A stretch of 34,598 nt of DNA from Fimbriimonadaceae bacterium. GTDB taxonomy: Bacteria > Armatimonadota > Fimbriimonadia > Fimbriimonadales > Fimbriimonadaceae. Numbering within the stretch: position 1 is the stretch's first letter; each line of letters opens with the position of its first letter. The notes beneath the pieces are model-generated. The model was not told the DNA's origin, searched no databases, and worked only from the letters and a program-made list of their open reading frames with translations. Positions 1 to 10,140 of the stretch are shown here, piece after piece. The stretch is taken from assembly GCA_020849075.1 (NCBI GenBank), contig JADLGZ010000010.1, positions 1-34,598 of the forward strand, given 5' to 3'. A program made the translations under genes and the position numbers.

Positions 1-2
1 CC

Positions 3-1439
<1,437 letters not shown>

Positions 1440-1470
1440 GCTCCGTAGCGGAAACTTTACATTGCCAGTT

Positions 1471-1507
1471 GGGCTGCTGAATCTCATTCAGCAGCCCTCT
1501 TGATTTT
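1471..1507 (+). terminator. Rho-independent terminator after atpD
   Basis: Perfect 12-bp inverted repeat GGGCTGCTGAAT-ctc-ATTCAGCAGCCC followed by a T-rich tract. Confidence 0.8.
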
Positions 1508-1590
1508 CGTAGATTTGAACGTCGCAATATCGTTATTTCACGTATTTTTGCGTGGCCGCTTTTGTTAGGCCGGACGACACAATGGTACTC

Positions 1591-2613
1591 ATGAAACAAC
1601 TTCCTGTCTTCGCTATCATGTTCGCACTCACTCTCGGGAATGCCCACGCCGCGACGGTGCAAGTCAAGGTTCTCGCAACCGTGGATTACTGCGTGATCGC
1701 GGGCGGGCTTGCCTCCGTACCCGACAATGCCCCGGTCGAAATGACCTTCAATGTTGATACGACAAATTTCCTTGACAGCACCAACTTTCCAACCCGCGGT
1801 TACGCGGTAGACCTCGCGTCGTTCAACCTCAATGTTGGCGGCGTCAGTGTGCCCATCGTTAACCCTCAAAGTCCTCAGTGTTGGTTTGTTCTTCGCGATA
1901 ATGACCCGGCAGTGGATGGCTTTTTCATAAGCCGAGGGGGCGTGGAGCTCCCATTCAATTGGCAAGTCACCATTCCTGGCCTCGCGGCAGTGCATGAACT
2001 GGACTTCTCACGAGGTTTTAACGACGCCACGCCGTTCTCGTCGCTTGATATCTTAGGTGAGCTCGGAATCTACGACTTTTCGAACATGGGCTCCTACCAG
2101 TTCACCATTGGTCGGTTTGGTAATCCCGGCGCCGAGTTTGTATACCAATCCACCGAGTTTTCACTAGTTCAATCGAACATTGACCTCACCGGCAACTTGG
2201 TTCTTCAGGACACGGGCGTGTTTGCCGCCAACCGCACTATTGGCTATCAAGTGATGCAAGGGACGGTAAATCTTGGCTCCGGCACGGTGGTCGCCGGTTC
2301 AAGCTCAACTGCCTTCACCATCCCGGTCCCCGCCAGTGCAACAGGCAGCGCAACCATCGTGTGGGATGGCAGTTCCTTCCTGCGACGTAACACCGATATT
2401 TCGCTGACCGGTAGCAATGTCGCCGTTGGAAACGCCAGTCTCCAGAACGGCGATACCAACAATTCGGGCGAAGTGGATGCCGCCGACATTGATGCGATCA
2501 TCGCCGCCTTTGGTGATCAGACTGTCGGTGATACCGACCTCGATGTAAGTGGAGAAGTCGATGCTGCCGATATTGACATCGCGATTGCCAATCTTGGCGG
2601 CCAGAACGACTAG
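1591..2613 (+). CDS. Exported protein with C-terminal type I dockerin-like calcium-binding repeats
   Basis: Probable start at MKQLPVFAIMFALTLGNAHA (signal peptide-like). C-terminal duplicated GDTNNSGEVDAADIDAIIAAFG / DTDLDVSGEVDAADIDIAIANLG dockerin pattern. Confidence 0.75.
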   Translation: MKQLPVFAIMFALTLGNAHAATVQVKVLATVDYCVIAGGLASVPDNAPVEMTFNVDTTNFLDSTNFPTRGYAVDLASFNLNVGGVSVPIVNPQSPQCWFVLRDNDPAVDGFFISRGGVELPFNWQVTIPGLAAVHELDFSRGFNDATPFSSLDILGELGIYDFSNMGSYQFTIGRFGNPGAEFVYQSTEFSLVQSNIDLTGNLVLQDTGVFAANRTIGYQVMQGTVNLGSGTVVAGSSSTAFTIPVPASATGSATIVWDGSSFLRRNTDISLTGSNVAVGNASLQNGDTNNSGEVDAADIDAIIAAFGDQTVGDTDLDVSGEVDAADIDIAIANLGGQND

Positions 2614-2652
2614 GTCCCGGATAGAGCGATTGGGGTATCTTTCACTTCACCC

Positions 2653-2728
2653 GGTCGGTTAGCTCAGTTGGTAGAGCACTACAATGACACTGTAGGGGTC
2701 ACAGGTTCAAGTCCTGTACCGACCACCA
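2653..2728 (+). tRNA. tRNA-Val(GAC)
   Basis: Acceptor GGTCGGT/ACCGACC, D-arm GCTC/GAGC, anticodon stem CTACA/TGTAG with loop ATGACAC (anticodon GAC), T-arm ACAGG-TTCAAGT-CCTGT, encoded CCA. Confidence 0.96.
2684..2728 (+). repeat. att direct repeat copy 1 (3' part of the intact tRNA-Val)
   Basis: ATGACACTGTAGGGGTCACAGGTTCAAGTCCTGTACCGACCACCA; exact match to 14115-14159 and 25335-25379. Confidence 0.93.
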
Positions 2729-2787
2729 CTCCTTTTGAACTTGAGGTCCTCTTTTTAGGGGGAGTGCATGAGACTCACTAGGGCTTG

Positions 2788-2817
2788 GTCTCTCCATTCG
2801 TCTCTCCACAGTCTCTC
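2788..2817 (+). promoter_or_regulatory. Putative integrase arm-type sites, right arm of element 1
   Basis: GTCTCTC at 2788, 2800 and 2811 (spacing 12 and 11 bp). Confidence 0.6.
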
Positions 2818-2908
2818 TTTTCACGTATTTTGATTCTCGGTTGAGCCTTGACTCAAGAATCGCTGATTGCCCTCATTTCCACCGACCACTAAACTCCACC
2901 ATTTCAAC

Positions 2909-3160
2909 ATGGAAGTGGGTTCGGGGCAAAAACTTGCTTATACGATTGACGAAGCAGCAGAGCTGCTCTCCCTATCACGGGCCAAGCTTTATCGACTTAT
3001 CGACACGTGCGAAATTGGCTCGGTCCTGATCGGTCGCTCCCGCCGTATCACGCACTCGCAGTTGGAGGAATTCCTTCGCCGCCTTGAAGCGCAGGATGTT
3101 GCTGCATCGTTGCACCTGCGGCAGCCGATTCGCCAATTTAGGCGCACCCAAGGAGCATAG
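2909..3160 (+). CDS. Excisionase-family/MerR-like HTH DNA-binding protein (element 1)
   Basis: YTIDEAAELLSLSRAKLYRLIDTCEIGSVLIGRSRRITHSQLEEFLRRLE is the typical excisionase/HTH_17 pattern; upstream of the integrase. Confidence 0.8.
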   Translation: MEVGSGQKLAYTIDEAAELLSLSRAKLYRLIDTCEIGSVLIGRSRRITHSQLEEFLRRLEAQDVAASLHLRQPIRQFRRTQGA

Positions 3161-3164
3161 CTGC

Positions 3165-4310
3165 ATGAAAGGAAGAGCCGATGACAACGACGGCTCATGC
3201 CGTGAAATCTTGACAGGTCGCCATGCTGGAAAATGGCGCGTACAATTCCGTTACCTAGATGAGACCGGCGTAAGGCGCCGGCTCTCAAAACTGTTTCAAA
3301 CCAAGACTGAGGGCAAGAAGTACTTGCAATGCCTTCGCCGCGGAGGGCGAGTCCAAGAAGCGGCGCAGACTCATGAACTAACATTTGGAGAGTGGTTTGA
3401 GTGGCTAGCGGAAAACGACTGGCCAGAAACGCTCGCTAGTGTCACCATCGCACAGCGTAGAGCCCGATTCAGGAAGTACTCCGCAAAGGTCTTTGGAAAC
3501 CAGCCTCTTAGCGGCATCGACGCATTGAAGGTCCGCGCCTTCTATCGCGAGCTACGAGGAGCGGGTGCAAGCGATTCGCTCATCATTTCGGTGAAGAGCG
3601 ATCTCGTCAGAGCATTCAACCAAGCAATCAACCCGTATCAGCAAGTCCCTCACACACTCGCAAATCCGTTCAGGCTTTCAGTGTCACAGCCTAAGCCGAG
3701 AGCGGCAGTTGCCCTCTCTGTTGAGCAGGTGAAGAATGCTATCAGTAGCCCATCACTGAGCCCTAGCCAGCAGGCACTTCTTGGGCTGCTCTTGCTGGCC
3801 GGGCTTCGTCTCGGCGAAGTGATGGCTATCACCAGGCAGCAGCTACGTCTTGATGATAACCTTATCGCGGTTGATAGGGCCGTTAAAGTTGAGTTTGGCG
3901 GAAAGCAGAGCGTTGGACTTCCAAAGAAGGACAAGACTCGAAACGCCGTGATGTGTCAGACACTCCAAGCATTATTTGAATCCTTCATCGAAGGCATGGA
4001 GCCTGAAACACTTCTTTGGCCAGCGGTTAGTGACAATAAGCCAAGGATGAAGAAGCGATTCTACGAGTTTTGGAAGGAGGCAGCGAAGTCAGCTGGGTTG
4101 CCGCCAGAAATGTCTCCCCACGACTGCAGGCTGACTCACATAAACCTCATCGAGAAACTCATGCCACTGGTATCGCCAACGACCTTAAAGGAGCATGTCG
4201 GTCACTCAGCGACGGGCGTCACCGAAGCCAACTATACGAGGCCGCTTAGTGCTTCGCAGGAAATCCTAAGGCGCGAGCTGGATCGAGTTTTCGGAGAAAT
4301 GTCCCAATAG
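3165..4310 (+). CDS. Site-specific tyrosine recombinase/integrase (element 1)
   Basis: AGLRLGEVMA (Arg), SPHDCRLTH (HxxR), EHVGHSATG (His), ANYTR (Tyr). Start chosen at MKGRADDNDGSC, matching the paralogs. Confidence 0.93.
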   Translation: MKGRADDNDGSCREILTGRHAGKWRVQFRYLDETGVRRRLSKLFQTKTEGKKYLQCLRRGGRVQEAAQTHELTFGEWFEWLAENDWPETLASVTIAQRRARFRKYSAKVFGNQPLSGIDALKVRAFYRELRGAGASDSLIISVKSDLVRAFNQAINPYQQVPHTLANPFRLSVSQPKPRAAVALSVEQVKNAISSPSLSPSQQALLGLLLLAGLRLGEVMAITRQQLRLDDNLIAVDRAVKVEFGGKQSVGLPKKDKTRNAVMCQTLQALFESFIEGMEPETLLWPAVSDNKPRMKKRFYEFWKEAAKSAGLPPEMSPHDCRLTHINLIEKLMPLVSPTTLKEHVGHSATGVTEANYTRPLSASQEILRRELDRVFGEMSQ

Positions 4311-4333
4311 CCCAGCTGCAGCTGGGCTTTTTC
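4309..4333 (+). terminator. Rho-independent terminator after integrase 1
   Basis: AGCCCAGCTGCAGCTGGGCT palindrome followed by a T-run; overlaps the integrase stop codon. Confidence 0.8.
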
Positions 4334-4409
4334 TTATATTTTCTTGGTAGACAGCGAACCGTTTGCCCTGCTTGAGACATATACTGGTAAGAGTTCTGTG
4401 TTTTCACCG

Positions 4410-4760
4410 ATGGCACTGAGTCACATTAATAACCCACGCAATGTTGGGCCGCTCGAGGGAGCGACCCACTATGGCGTTGCCGGTGTGCCAGGTGACGGAC
4501 CATTTGTTCAAATGTGGTTCATCGTAAACAGTGGCCAAATCGAACGCGGAACTTACAAGACCTACGGATGCCCAACCTCCATCGCCAGCGCGAGCATGAT
4601 TGCTGAGTTGGTGGCCGGAAAATCCGTAGAAACCGCACTCTCCTTAACCGAGGCTGACATTCGAGCTTTGCTTGCCTTTGTGCCCGAAGGAAAGGAAGAC
4701 TGCCCCCCAAGAGCGGTGCGCGCGCTCCAAAACGCGTTTGAGGAAAAGACTGATGACTGA
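4410..4760 (+). CDS. NifU/IscU-like scaffold homolog with degenerate Cys set (element 1)
   Basis: HINNPRNVGPLEGATHYGVAGVPGDGPFVQMWFIV...YKTYGCPTSIASASMIAELVAGKSVETAL...KEDCPPRAVRALQNA matches the IscU/NifU-N pattern; the first Cys (usually in GxPxCGD) is absent. Confidence 0.8.
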   Translation: MALSHINNPRNVGPLEGATHYGVAGVPGDGPFVQMWFIVNSGQIERGTYKTYGCPTSIASASMIAELVAGKSVETALSLTEADIRALLAFVPEGKEDCPPRAVRALQNAFEEKTDD

Positions 4761-4983
4761 ACTGCCCTTTAGCCCGGCCCGTGGCCCTGTTCAAGATTGT
4801 GATTCATGCGGTGACCCGAAGGGCGGCGTTTGCGTATTTGGATCGAACAATTCGCACTCACTGATGATGCCTCCTGGCGCTCCTGGCAGTGGTCCCTGGT
4901 GTCCCGCACCAAATCTTAGTAATGCAAGTGACATGGACAGTTGGAAGTGTCATTACGTCCGCCTCCTCCTTTCAAATCCATGA
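4753..4983 (+). CDS. Small Cys-rich protein coupled to RHS (element 1)
   Basis: MTELPFSPARGPVQDCDSCGDPKGGVCVFGSNNSHSLMMPPG...WCPAPN...; 8-bp overlap with the NifU-like gene and ATGA overlap with RHS; homologous to 19260-19487. Confidence 0.7.
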   Translation: MTELPFSPARGPVQDCDSCGDPKGGVCVFGSNNSHSLMMPPGAPGSGPWCPAPNLSNASDMDSWKCHYVRLLLSNP

Positions 4984-7900
4984 TACGCCCTGAAGTTTGG
5001 CCTTGGGAAATTGATGCAGCATCAGGCGGCTGCAAGATTGATCCTGTTGCTCACCACCCTCACCGGCCAATCCCCGATCCTGCAACTGGCCACCTCGTGG
5101 CCGACCCTGATATCGTTCTCAAAGCCAAGGGTTTCGATCTTGAGATCAGCTTCTTTTACAGCACCGCGTCTCAACCTGGAGGCGTAATGTGGGGGAACCG
5201 GCGATCTGCGAGTGTCAATATGCAGATCAAAATTGACCAAGTCAATGGCAACGTGAATGTCATTCGTGGCGATGGGAAGGTTTACGGCTTCAGCGGGATT
5301 TGGGCGCCAAGTACACCAACTTCGATGACGCCAAATCCGACGCTGTACAGCGGAACCGAACTCTTATGGGACGGGAGCCAGTTCATAGAGACGTTCCCAG
5401 ATGGCAAGACTGTAACTTATGGAGAAGAGCTCCAGGCCGACACTTACTACGCAGTTAGTGAGATTGAAGACCTATCGGGAAATGTGCACGCATACACCTA
5501 CGACGGCATCAATTTGATCCGTATCGAGGTGCCAGGCGGAAACCGCGTCACGTTCCATTACGATGGCGACGGGCATGTCGAAATGGTCCAGGACTGGGGC
5601 GACCGCCGATGGTTGATGACCTACGATGAGTTTGACCAGCTCGAAACTTATACACTGCCAACGGGCTGTCAGACGCAATACTTTTACCCTGGCGACAACG
5701 GTCTAGTCAATGCCATTATGGACCCTCGGGGATATGTGTCGAGTTACACGTTCAATGACTTTGACCGTGTAGAAACGATGTCTCTCGGTACAGCTACGTG
5801 GACCTATACGTATTACCAGTATGCTGGCGGCCCCTTAGGCTCCCGCGTTGAGTCCCCTACCGGAGCGATTACAACCTACCTGCTTGATAGCGTCGGCTTT
5901 ACAATCGCCAAGGAAGTGCCGGAGGGCTACATTATTTCCTATGCCTACGATGCGACTGGGAACAAGATTATCGAGGAGATGCCTTACGGTCACGTCCTTA
6001 GCCTCACCTACAACGCATCCAATTTGCCCCTTACGAGCCGAGACCCTCTCGGCAATGTGACGACCTACAATTACGACGTCAATAACAATCTGGTCAGCCT
6101 CATGAATGCGCTTGGCGAGGTGACGACAATGACCTATGATGGGCAACGTCGCATGACGAGCCGAATGGACGCCCTGGGCAGAGTCACATCGAATGTTTGG
6201 AATACCGATGGCACCCTCAAGGCGCAAGTTGATGGGCGCGGACTTCGTACAACGTACGCCTATGACGCAGTAGGAAATCTAGCCAGCACGCTATACGCGG
6301 ACCACTCGGTGTCGACCTATACCTACGATGTTCTCAATAGGCGGATTTCTGCCAAGGACCCATTAGGGCGCGTGACTACAACGGCCTACGATGCGGTCGA
6401 CCACATTGTCTCGATCATGAACGCGGCCGGTGAGATATCGACTTTTATCTATGATTCCTGCTTCCTGCAACAGAAAGTGAACCCTCTAGGTTATCGCACG
6501 ACTTACACCTACGAGCGGTACGGAAAGGTCCGAACGGTTAAGAACGCCCTTGGGCAAGTCACGACGACCAACTACGACAATATGGGTTACCCTGTCACCA
6601 TTCAGAACGCTCTGGGTTACGTGACCACCATGATCTACAATGCCGCAAATCAAAGGCTTGCGGTTCAAGACGCCAATGGTAACCGAGTGACAACGGCATA
6701 TGATTTCGGTGGCAGGCCAGTCAATTTCATCAACGGAGAAGGCATCATAACAAGTACGGTTTATGATGCTCGTGGCCCGATCGCTTCAGAAGATGCCCTA
6801 GGCCGGCGAACGACGATGATTATGGATGCGCTGGGGAGGCGTATCGCAACGCAAACTCCCATGAACTTCCGAACTACCACGATCTACGATCAGGCAGGGC
6901 AGGTTCGGGCAACTCAGGATGCAAGAGGATTCCTAACCACAAATTGCTATGACCTGGCGGGCAATCTTGTAACCGTCTGTGATGCAAGAGGTTTTATTAC
7001 AACGCGGGTCTACGAAGATACCAGTAATCGAGTGAGAGTTAGTCAAGATAAGACGGGCGCTCGCACGACTTTCACTTACGATGTCTCGGGCCAACCCATC
7101 GCACTTCAGAATGCGAGGGGGTTTCGCACGACTCTTACGTTCGACCTCGCAGGTCGAACGAGGAGCATCCAGAATCCGTTTGGCTGGCGGACAACGTACA
7201 GCTACGATGCGGCCGGCCAAAACGTCGAGGTCAAAAACGTCAGCAGTTTTAGCCACACGACGATTTATGATGCCCTTGGGCGAGTCACGGCAACGCAAAC
7301 ACCACTCAATATTCGGACAACATATTCATACGATGCTGTTGGACACCAGATCGATACGCAAGACGCAGACGGGTTCCGATGGAGTACGATTTACGACCCA
7401 GCAGGACGCGCAATTGCCAGCCAAACGCCACTGAACAATCGCACGACAACCACTTATGACAAAGCCAATCGCCCAATCGAAGTGAGGAACCCACGGGGCT
7501 ATGTAACAACGAGCACGTACGATTTGGCGTCAAGAGTCATTTCCCAACAAAACCCGCTTGGTCATCTAAAGCAATTTGGCTATGATGCTGACGGGCGCAA
7601 TGTGACGATCGCCAACGCCATCGGCGGCATTATCACAATGGTGTACGACGAGGTCAGCCATCTTCTTGAAATTGCTAATGAGTTGAATCACAGGACAACC
7701 TATACTTACGACCCGGTCGGCAATGTGTCCACCAGGCGCTTCGCCAATGGGGATAGAACCACTTACTTGTACGATCCCGTTGGGCGGCAGATAGGCAGAC
7801 ACTACGCCGATAATGCACGTGTGACCTTAACATACGACGCCGTCGGGAACTTGGTGGAGCAAGCTGAAAACATTGGTTCAGGTTCCGCTCAAATGACCTA

Positions 7901-9653
7901 CGATTCCATCAATCGGATGGACTACCGTCAGGACCAGTACGACATGGCCTTGCAGTACTTCTATGAGCGTACCGGAGAGCTAGCCCAAATTTTCGACCCG
8001 GGCACTAGCAGTTATGTGTCTTCTTGGACCCGCGACCCAGATGGCCGCATCGTAAGATACGAGAACTCCAATGGAGATCCGATAGAGCCAAGCTATGATG
8101 GCAGGGGCCACAAAATCGCAATCTCTTATTACTCAGGCCACTTGCAGGAGTTTGCATTTGATAGCGATGGCCGTAATGTTGGTATCAAGGATACGGTAGG
8201 GTCCGAAGTCCAGCGCTTCACCTATACGTTCGATGGTAATGGTAATCGAACGGGGACACAAGATAAGAATGGCTCGACTTCGGCCTATGCCTATGATGCG
8301 CTCGACCGCATTGAGTCCGATACGACAACGGGGACGGACGCGCACACATACACCTATGTGTTTGATTCGCGAAGTAATTTGACTCACCATACCGAAGACA
8401 CGGTCATTACTACTATGACCTACGATGCGGCAAGTCGAATTCAGACGATGCAGATCGCCGCAGCTTCGGGAAGCTATGTTCATGACTTGAATGGAAACAT
8501 GGTGCAGAGCGGCGCCACAGTCATGACCTATGACAAGGAAAATCGTCTTCGAACAATTCCTGATAAGAACATCGGGGGAGCCATAGTAACCTTCACATAC
8601 GACGCCTTTAGCCGTCTGCGGGAAGAAAACTTTGGCGGTGACATCAATGAGGTCTATTGGCTCGATGATATTAGTATAGGTGAGCGATCTGACTCCACAC
8701 CAGTTGGCCAGTTTTCGAATATATACATGTCGCTTGACGGAGTCATCATGGGCGACACTGGAAATCCGTTCATTGCCCCAGAATGGTCCGACTATCTGGT
8801 CGACTTCCTTGGGTCTATTACTGGCGAAGTGGATGCAGGCGGAGGTGTTTCTGGAACCAGACGTTACAAGCCATTTGGCCCGCGCTTATCTGGTGCCGCC
8901 GTGGCTCGTCAAACATTTGGGTTTACGGGAAACACGGGTTCAAGACATACCGCCATAGCCTTGGCTGAACAATATAATCGGTTCCGAATTTACACGTCAT
9001 GGCTTAAGCAGTGGACGACACGAGATCCGATTTGGCCAAGCGAGTTGCCGTACTCTTATGTACAAGGTAATCCGACAAGTTGGCTAGACCCATACGGGCT
9101 TGCGCGAAATGGAGATATGCCTTCGCCTCCTAATCGACCCTTGATACCCACGGACGAAAACCCCGAAGATAATATAAACACGGGTTTTGATCCATGTCTT
9201 TCGATCGTGTTTCCGCTTGGGACATGGGGACCAGCCGCCATAACGCTAAAAATAAGGTTCTGTCAGCAACTTTATGACACAACTTGTTGTTTAGGTCCGG
9301 CGGCTTCAAAGTGTACTAAGATTCAGGCCTCTGTAGCGGCCGAACTACCTTTATCCCCAGCCGATCTGTTCGACAATCTTAGTGACCAAGTTAGTCAGGC
9401 AATTGAAGCGATCCTTGGTATAGCTGCAGGATTTGGAAATCTTACCGTTGGACAAGTCCCGATTAAGGGGTGCCCTGCTCCCCGACAAGACGTGACCGTG
9501 GAAGTATGTATTGGAGGGTGCATTTTTATTCAAACCCTAAAGGGCTGTTTTGCTATTCCACCTGGCAAGCTATACTTAGAGTCAAAGACTGGTTACTGTG
9601 GGATATTAAGTGCGGAGATAGAAGGCTCAATTTCGATCGAAAACTGTGAGTAA
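4980..9653 (+). CDS. RHS/YD-repeat polymorphic toxin-like protein (element 1)
   Basis: Dozens of TTYxYDxxGxxxxxxxxxG repeats; C-terminal core RDPIWPSELPYSYVQGNPTSWLDPYGL then a variable Cys-rich tail. Start at MIRPEVWPWEIDAASGGCKIDPVAHHPHRPIPDP by comparison with the paralog. Confidence 0.93.
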   Translation: MIRPEVWPWEIDAASGGCKIDPVAHHPHRPIPDPATGHLVADPDIVLKAKGFDLEISFFYSTASQPGGVMWGNRRSASVNMQIKIDQVNGNVNVIRGDGKVYGFSGIWAPSTPTSMTPNPTLYSGTELLWDGSQFIETFPDGKTVTYGEELQADTYYAVSEIEDLSGNVHAYTYDGINLIRIEVPGGNRVTFHYDGDGHVEMVQDWGDRRWLMTYDEFDQLETYTLPTGCQTQYFYPGDNGLVNAIMDPRGYVSSYTFNDFDRVETMSLGTATWTYTYYQYAGGPLGSRVESPTGAITTYLLDSVGFTIAKEVPEGYIISYAYDATGNKIIEEMPYGHVLSLTYNASNLPLTSRDPLGNVTTYNYDVNNNLVSLMNALGEVTTMTYDGQRRMTSRMDALGRVTSNVWNTDGTLKAQVDGRGLRTTYAYDAVGNLASTLYADHSVSTYTYDVLNRRISAKDPLGRVTTTAYDAVDHIVSIMNAAGEISTFIYDSCFLQQKVNPLGYRTTYTYERYGKVRTVKNALGQVTTTNYDNMGYPVTIQNALGYVTTMIYNAANQRLAVQDANGNRVTTAYDFGGRPVNFINGEGIITSTVYDARGPIASEDALGRRTTMIMDALGRRIATQTPMNFRTTTIYDQAGQVRATQDARGFLTTNCYDLAGNLVTVCDARGFITTRVYEDTSNRVRVSQDKTGARTTFTYDVSGQPIALQNARGFRTTLTFDLAGRTRSIQNPFGWRTTYSYDAAGQNVEVKNVSSFSHTTIYDALGRVTATQTPLNIRTTYSYDAVGHQIDTQDADGFRWSTIYDPAGRAIASQTPLNNRTTTTYDKANRPIEVRNPRGYVTTSTYDLASRVISQQNPLGHLKQFGYDADGRNVTIANAIGGIITMVYDEVSHLLEIANELNHRTTYTYDPVGNVSTRRFANGDRTTYLYDPVGRQIGRHYADNARVTLTYDAVGNLVEQAENIGSGSAQMTYDSINRMDYRQDQYDMALQYFYERTGELAQIFDPGTSSYVSSWTRDPDGRIVRYENSNGDPIEPSYDGRGHKIAISYYSGHLQEFAFDSDGRNVGIKDTVGSEVQRFTYTFDGNGNRTGTQDKNGSTSAYAYDALDRIESDTTTGTDAHTYTYVFDSRSNLTHHTEDTVITTMTYDAASRIQTMQIAAASGSYVHDLNGNMVQSGATVMTYDKENRLRTIPDKNIGGAIVTFTYDAFSRLREENFGGDINEVYWLDDISIGERSDSTPVGQFSNIYMSLDGVIMGDTGNPFIAPEWSDYLVDFLGSITGEVDAGGGVSGTRRYKPFGPRLSGAAVARQTFGFTGNTGSRHTAIALAEQYNRFRIYTSWLKQWTTRDPIWPSELPYSYVQGNPTSWLDPYGLARNGDMPSPPNRPLIPTDENPEDNINTGFDPCLSIVFPLGTWGPAAITLKIRFCQQLYDTTCCLGPAASKCTKIQASVAAELPLSPADLFDNLSDQVSQAIEAILGIAAGFGNLTVGQVPIKGCPAPRQDVTVEVCIGGCIFIQTLKGCFAIPPGKLYLESKTGYCGILSAEIEGSISIENCE

Positions 9654-10119
9654 CGAAGTGACATATAACAGGTCTGCCGATGCCCTAAGAAAAGAAGCCG
9701 CAAAGTTCCGTATTGGCTTTGTTTTGATTGGATTGGCAGCTTTCAGCCTTTCAGGGTGGAGCATTGTCTCACGTGCACCTGAAGTCTTCTTCTTTGCTTG
9801 TGTACTCGTGCTATTCTTTTTTGGATTGTTTAGGTATCGGCCCAGCTTTCCAGCAAAGATTGTTACGCACCAAGATTGGGTTACCTTTGTGATGCCGGAC
9901 GGGAAAACTGTCGAATTCAGATCTGGCGATGAAGTGCATGTAAAAAAGCCGTTGGGCAGACCATCAGTTTCAATTGGGCCCTTCCAGTTGGTTAGGGGAG
10001 AGACCAAAGTGACATTAGATGAAGGCTACGAGGGATTTTCAGGCCTGGTTCGTGACCTGTATCGACTCTTTCCCGAGTGCAAAGAAAAGTTAGCGTATTG
10101 GACCGCGATTCCAGAATAA
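9646..10119 (+). CDS. Candidate membrane-anchored immunity protein for RHS 1
   Basis: GTG start overlaps the RHS stop by 8 bp; hydrophobic hairpin FVLIGLAAFSLSGWSIV / VFFFACVLVLFFFGLF followed by a soluble tail. Confidence 0.55.
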   Translation: MSNEVTYNRSADALRKEAAKFRIGFVLIGLAAFSLSGWSIVSRAPEVFFFACVLVLFFFGLFRYRPSFPAKIVTHQDWVTFVMPDGKTVEFRSGDEVHVKKPLGRPSVSIGPFQLVRGETKVTLDEGYEGFSGLVRDLYRLFPECKEKLAYWTAIPE

Positions 10120-10140
10120 GAACCTAAGAAAGTCTACGCT

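Noticed and set aside
5022-8483. Antisense ORFs inside RHS 1 (for example 5835-6227, 6933-7298, 8133-8483)
   Set aside because: Explained by the repetitive codon pattern of YD repeats on the opposite strand; recurring low-complexity VIG/HIA motifs, no gene signals.
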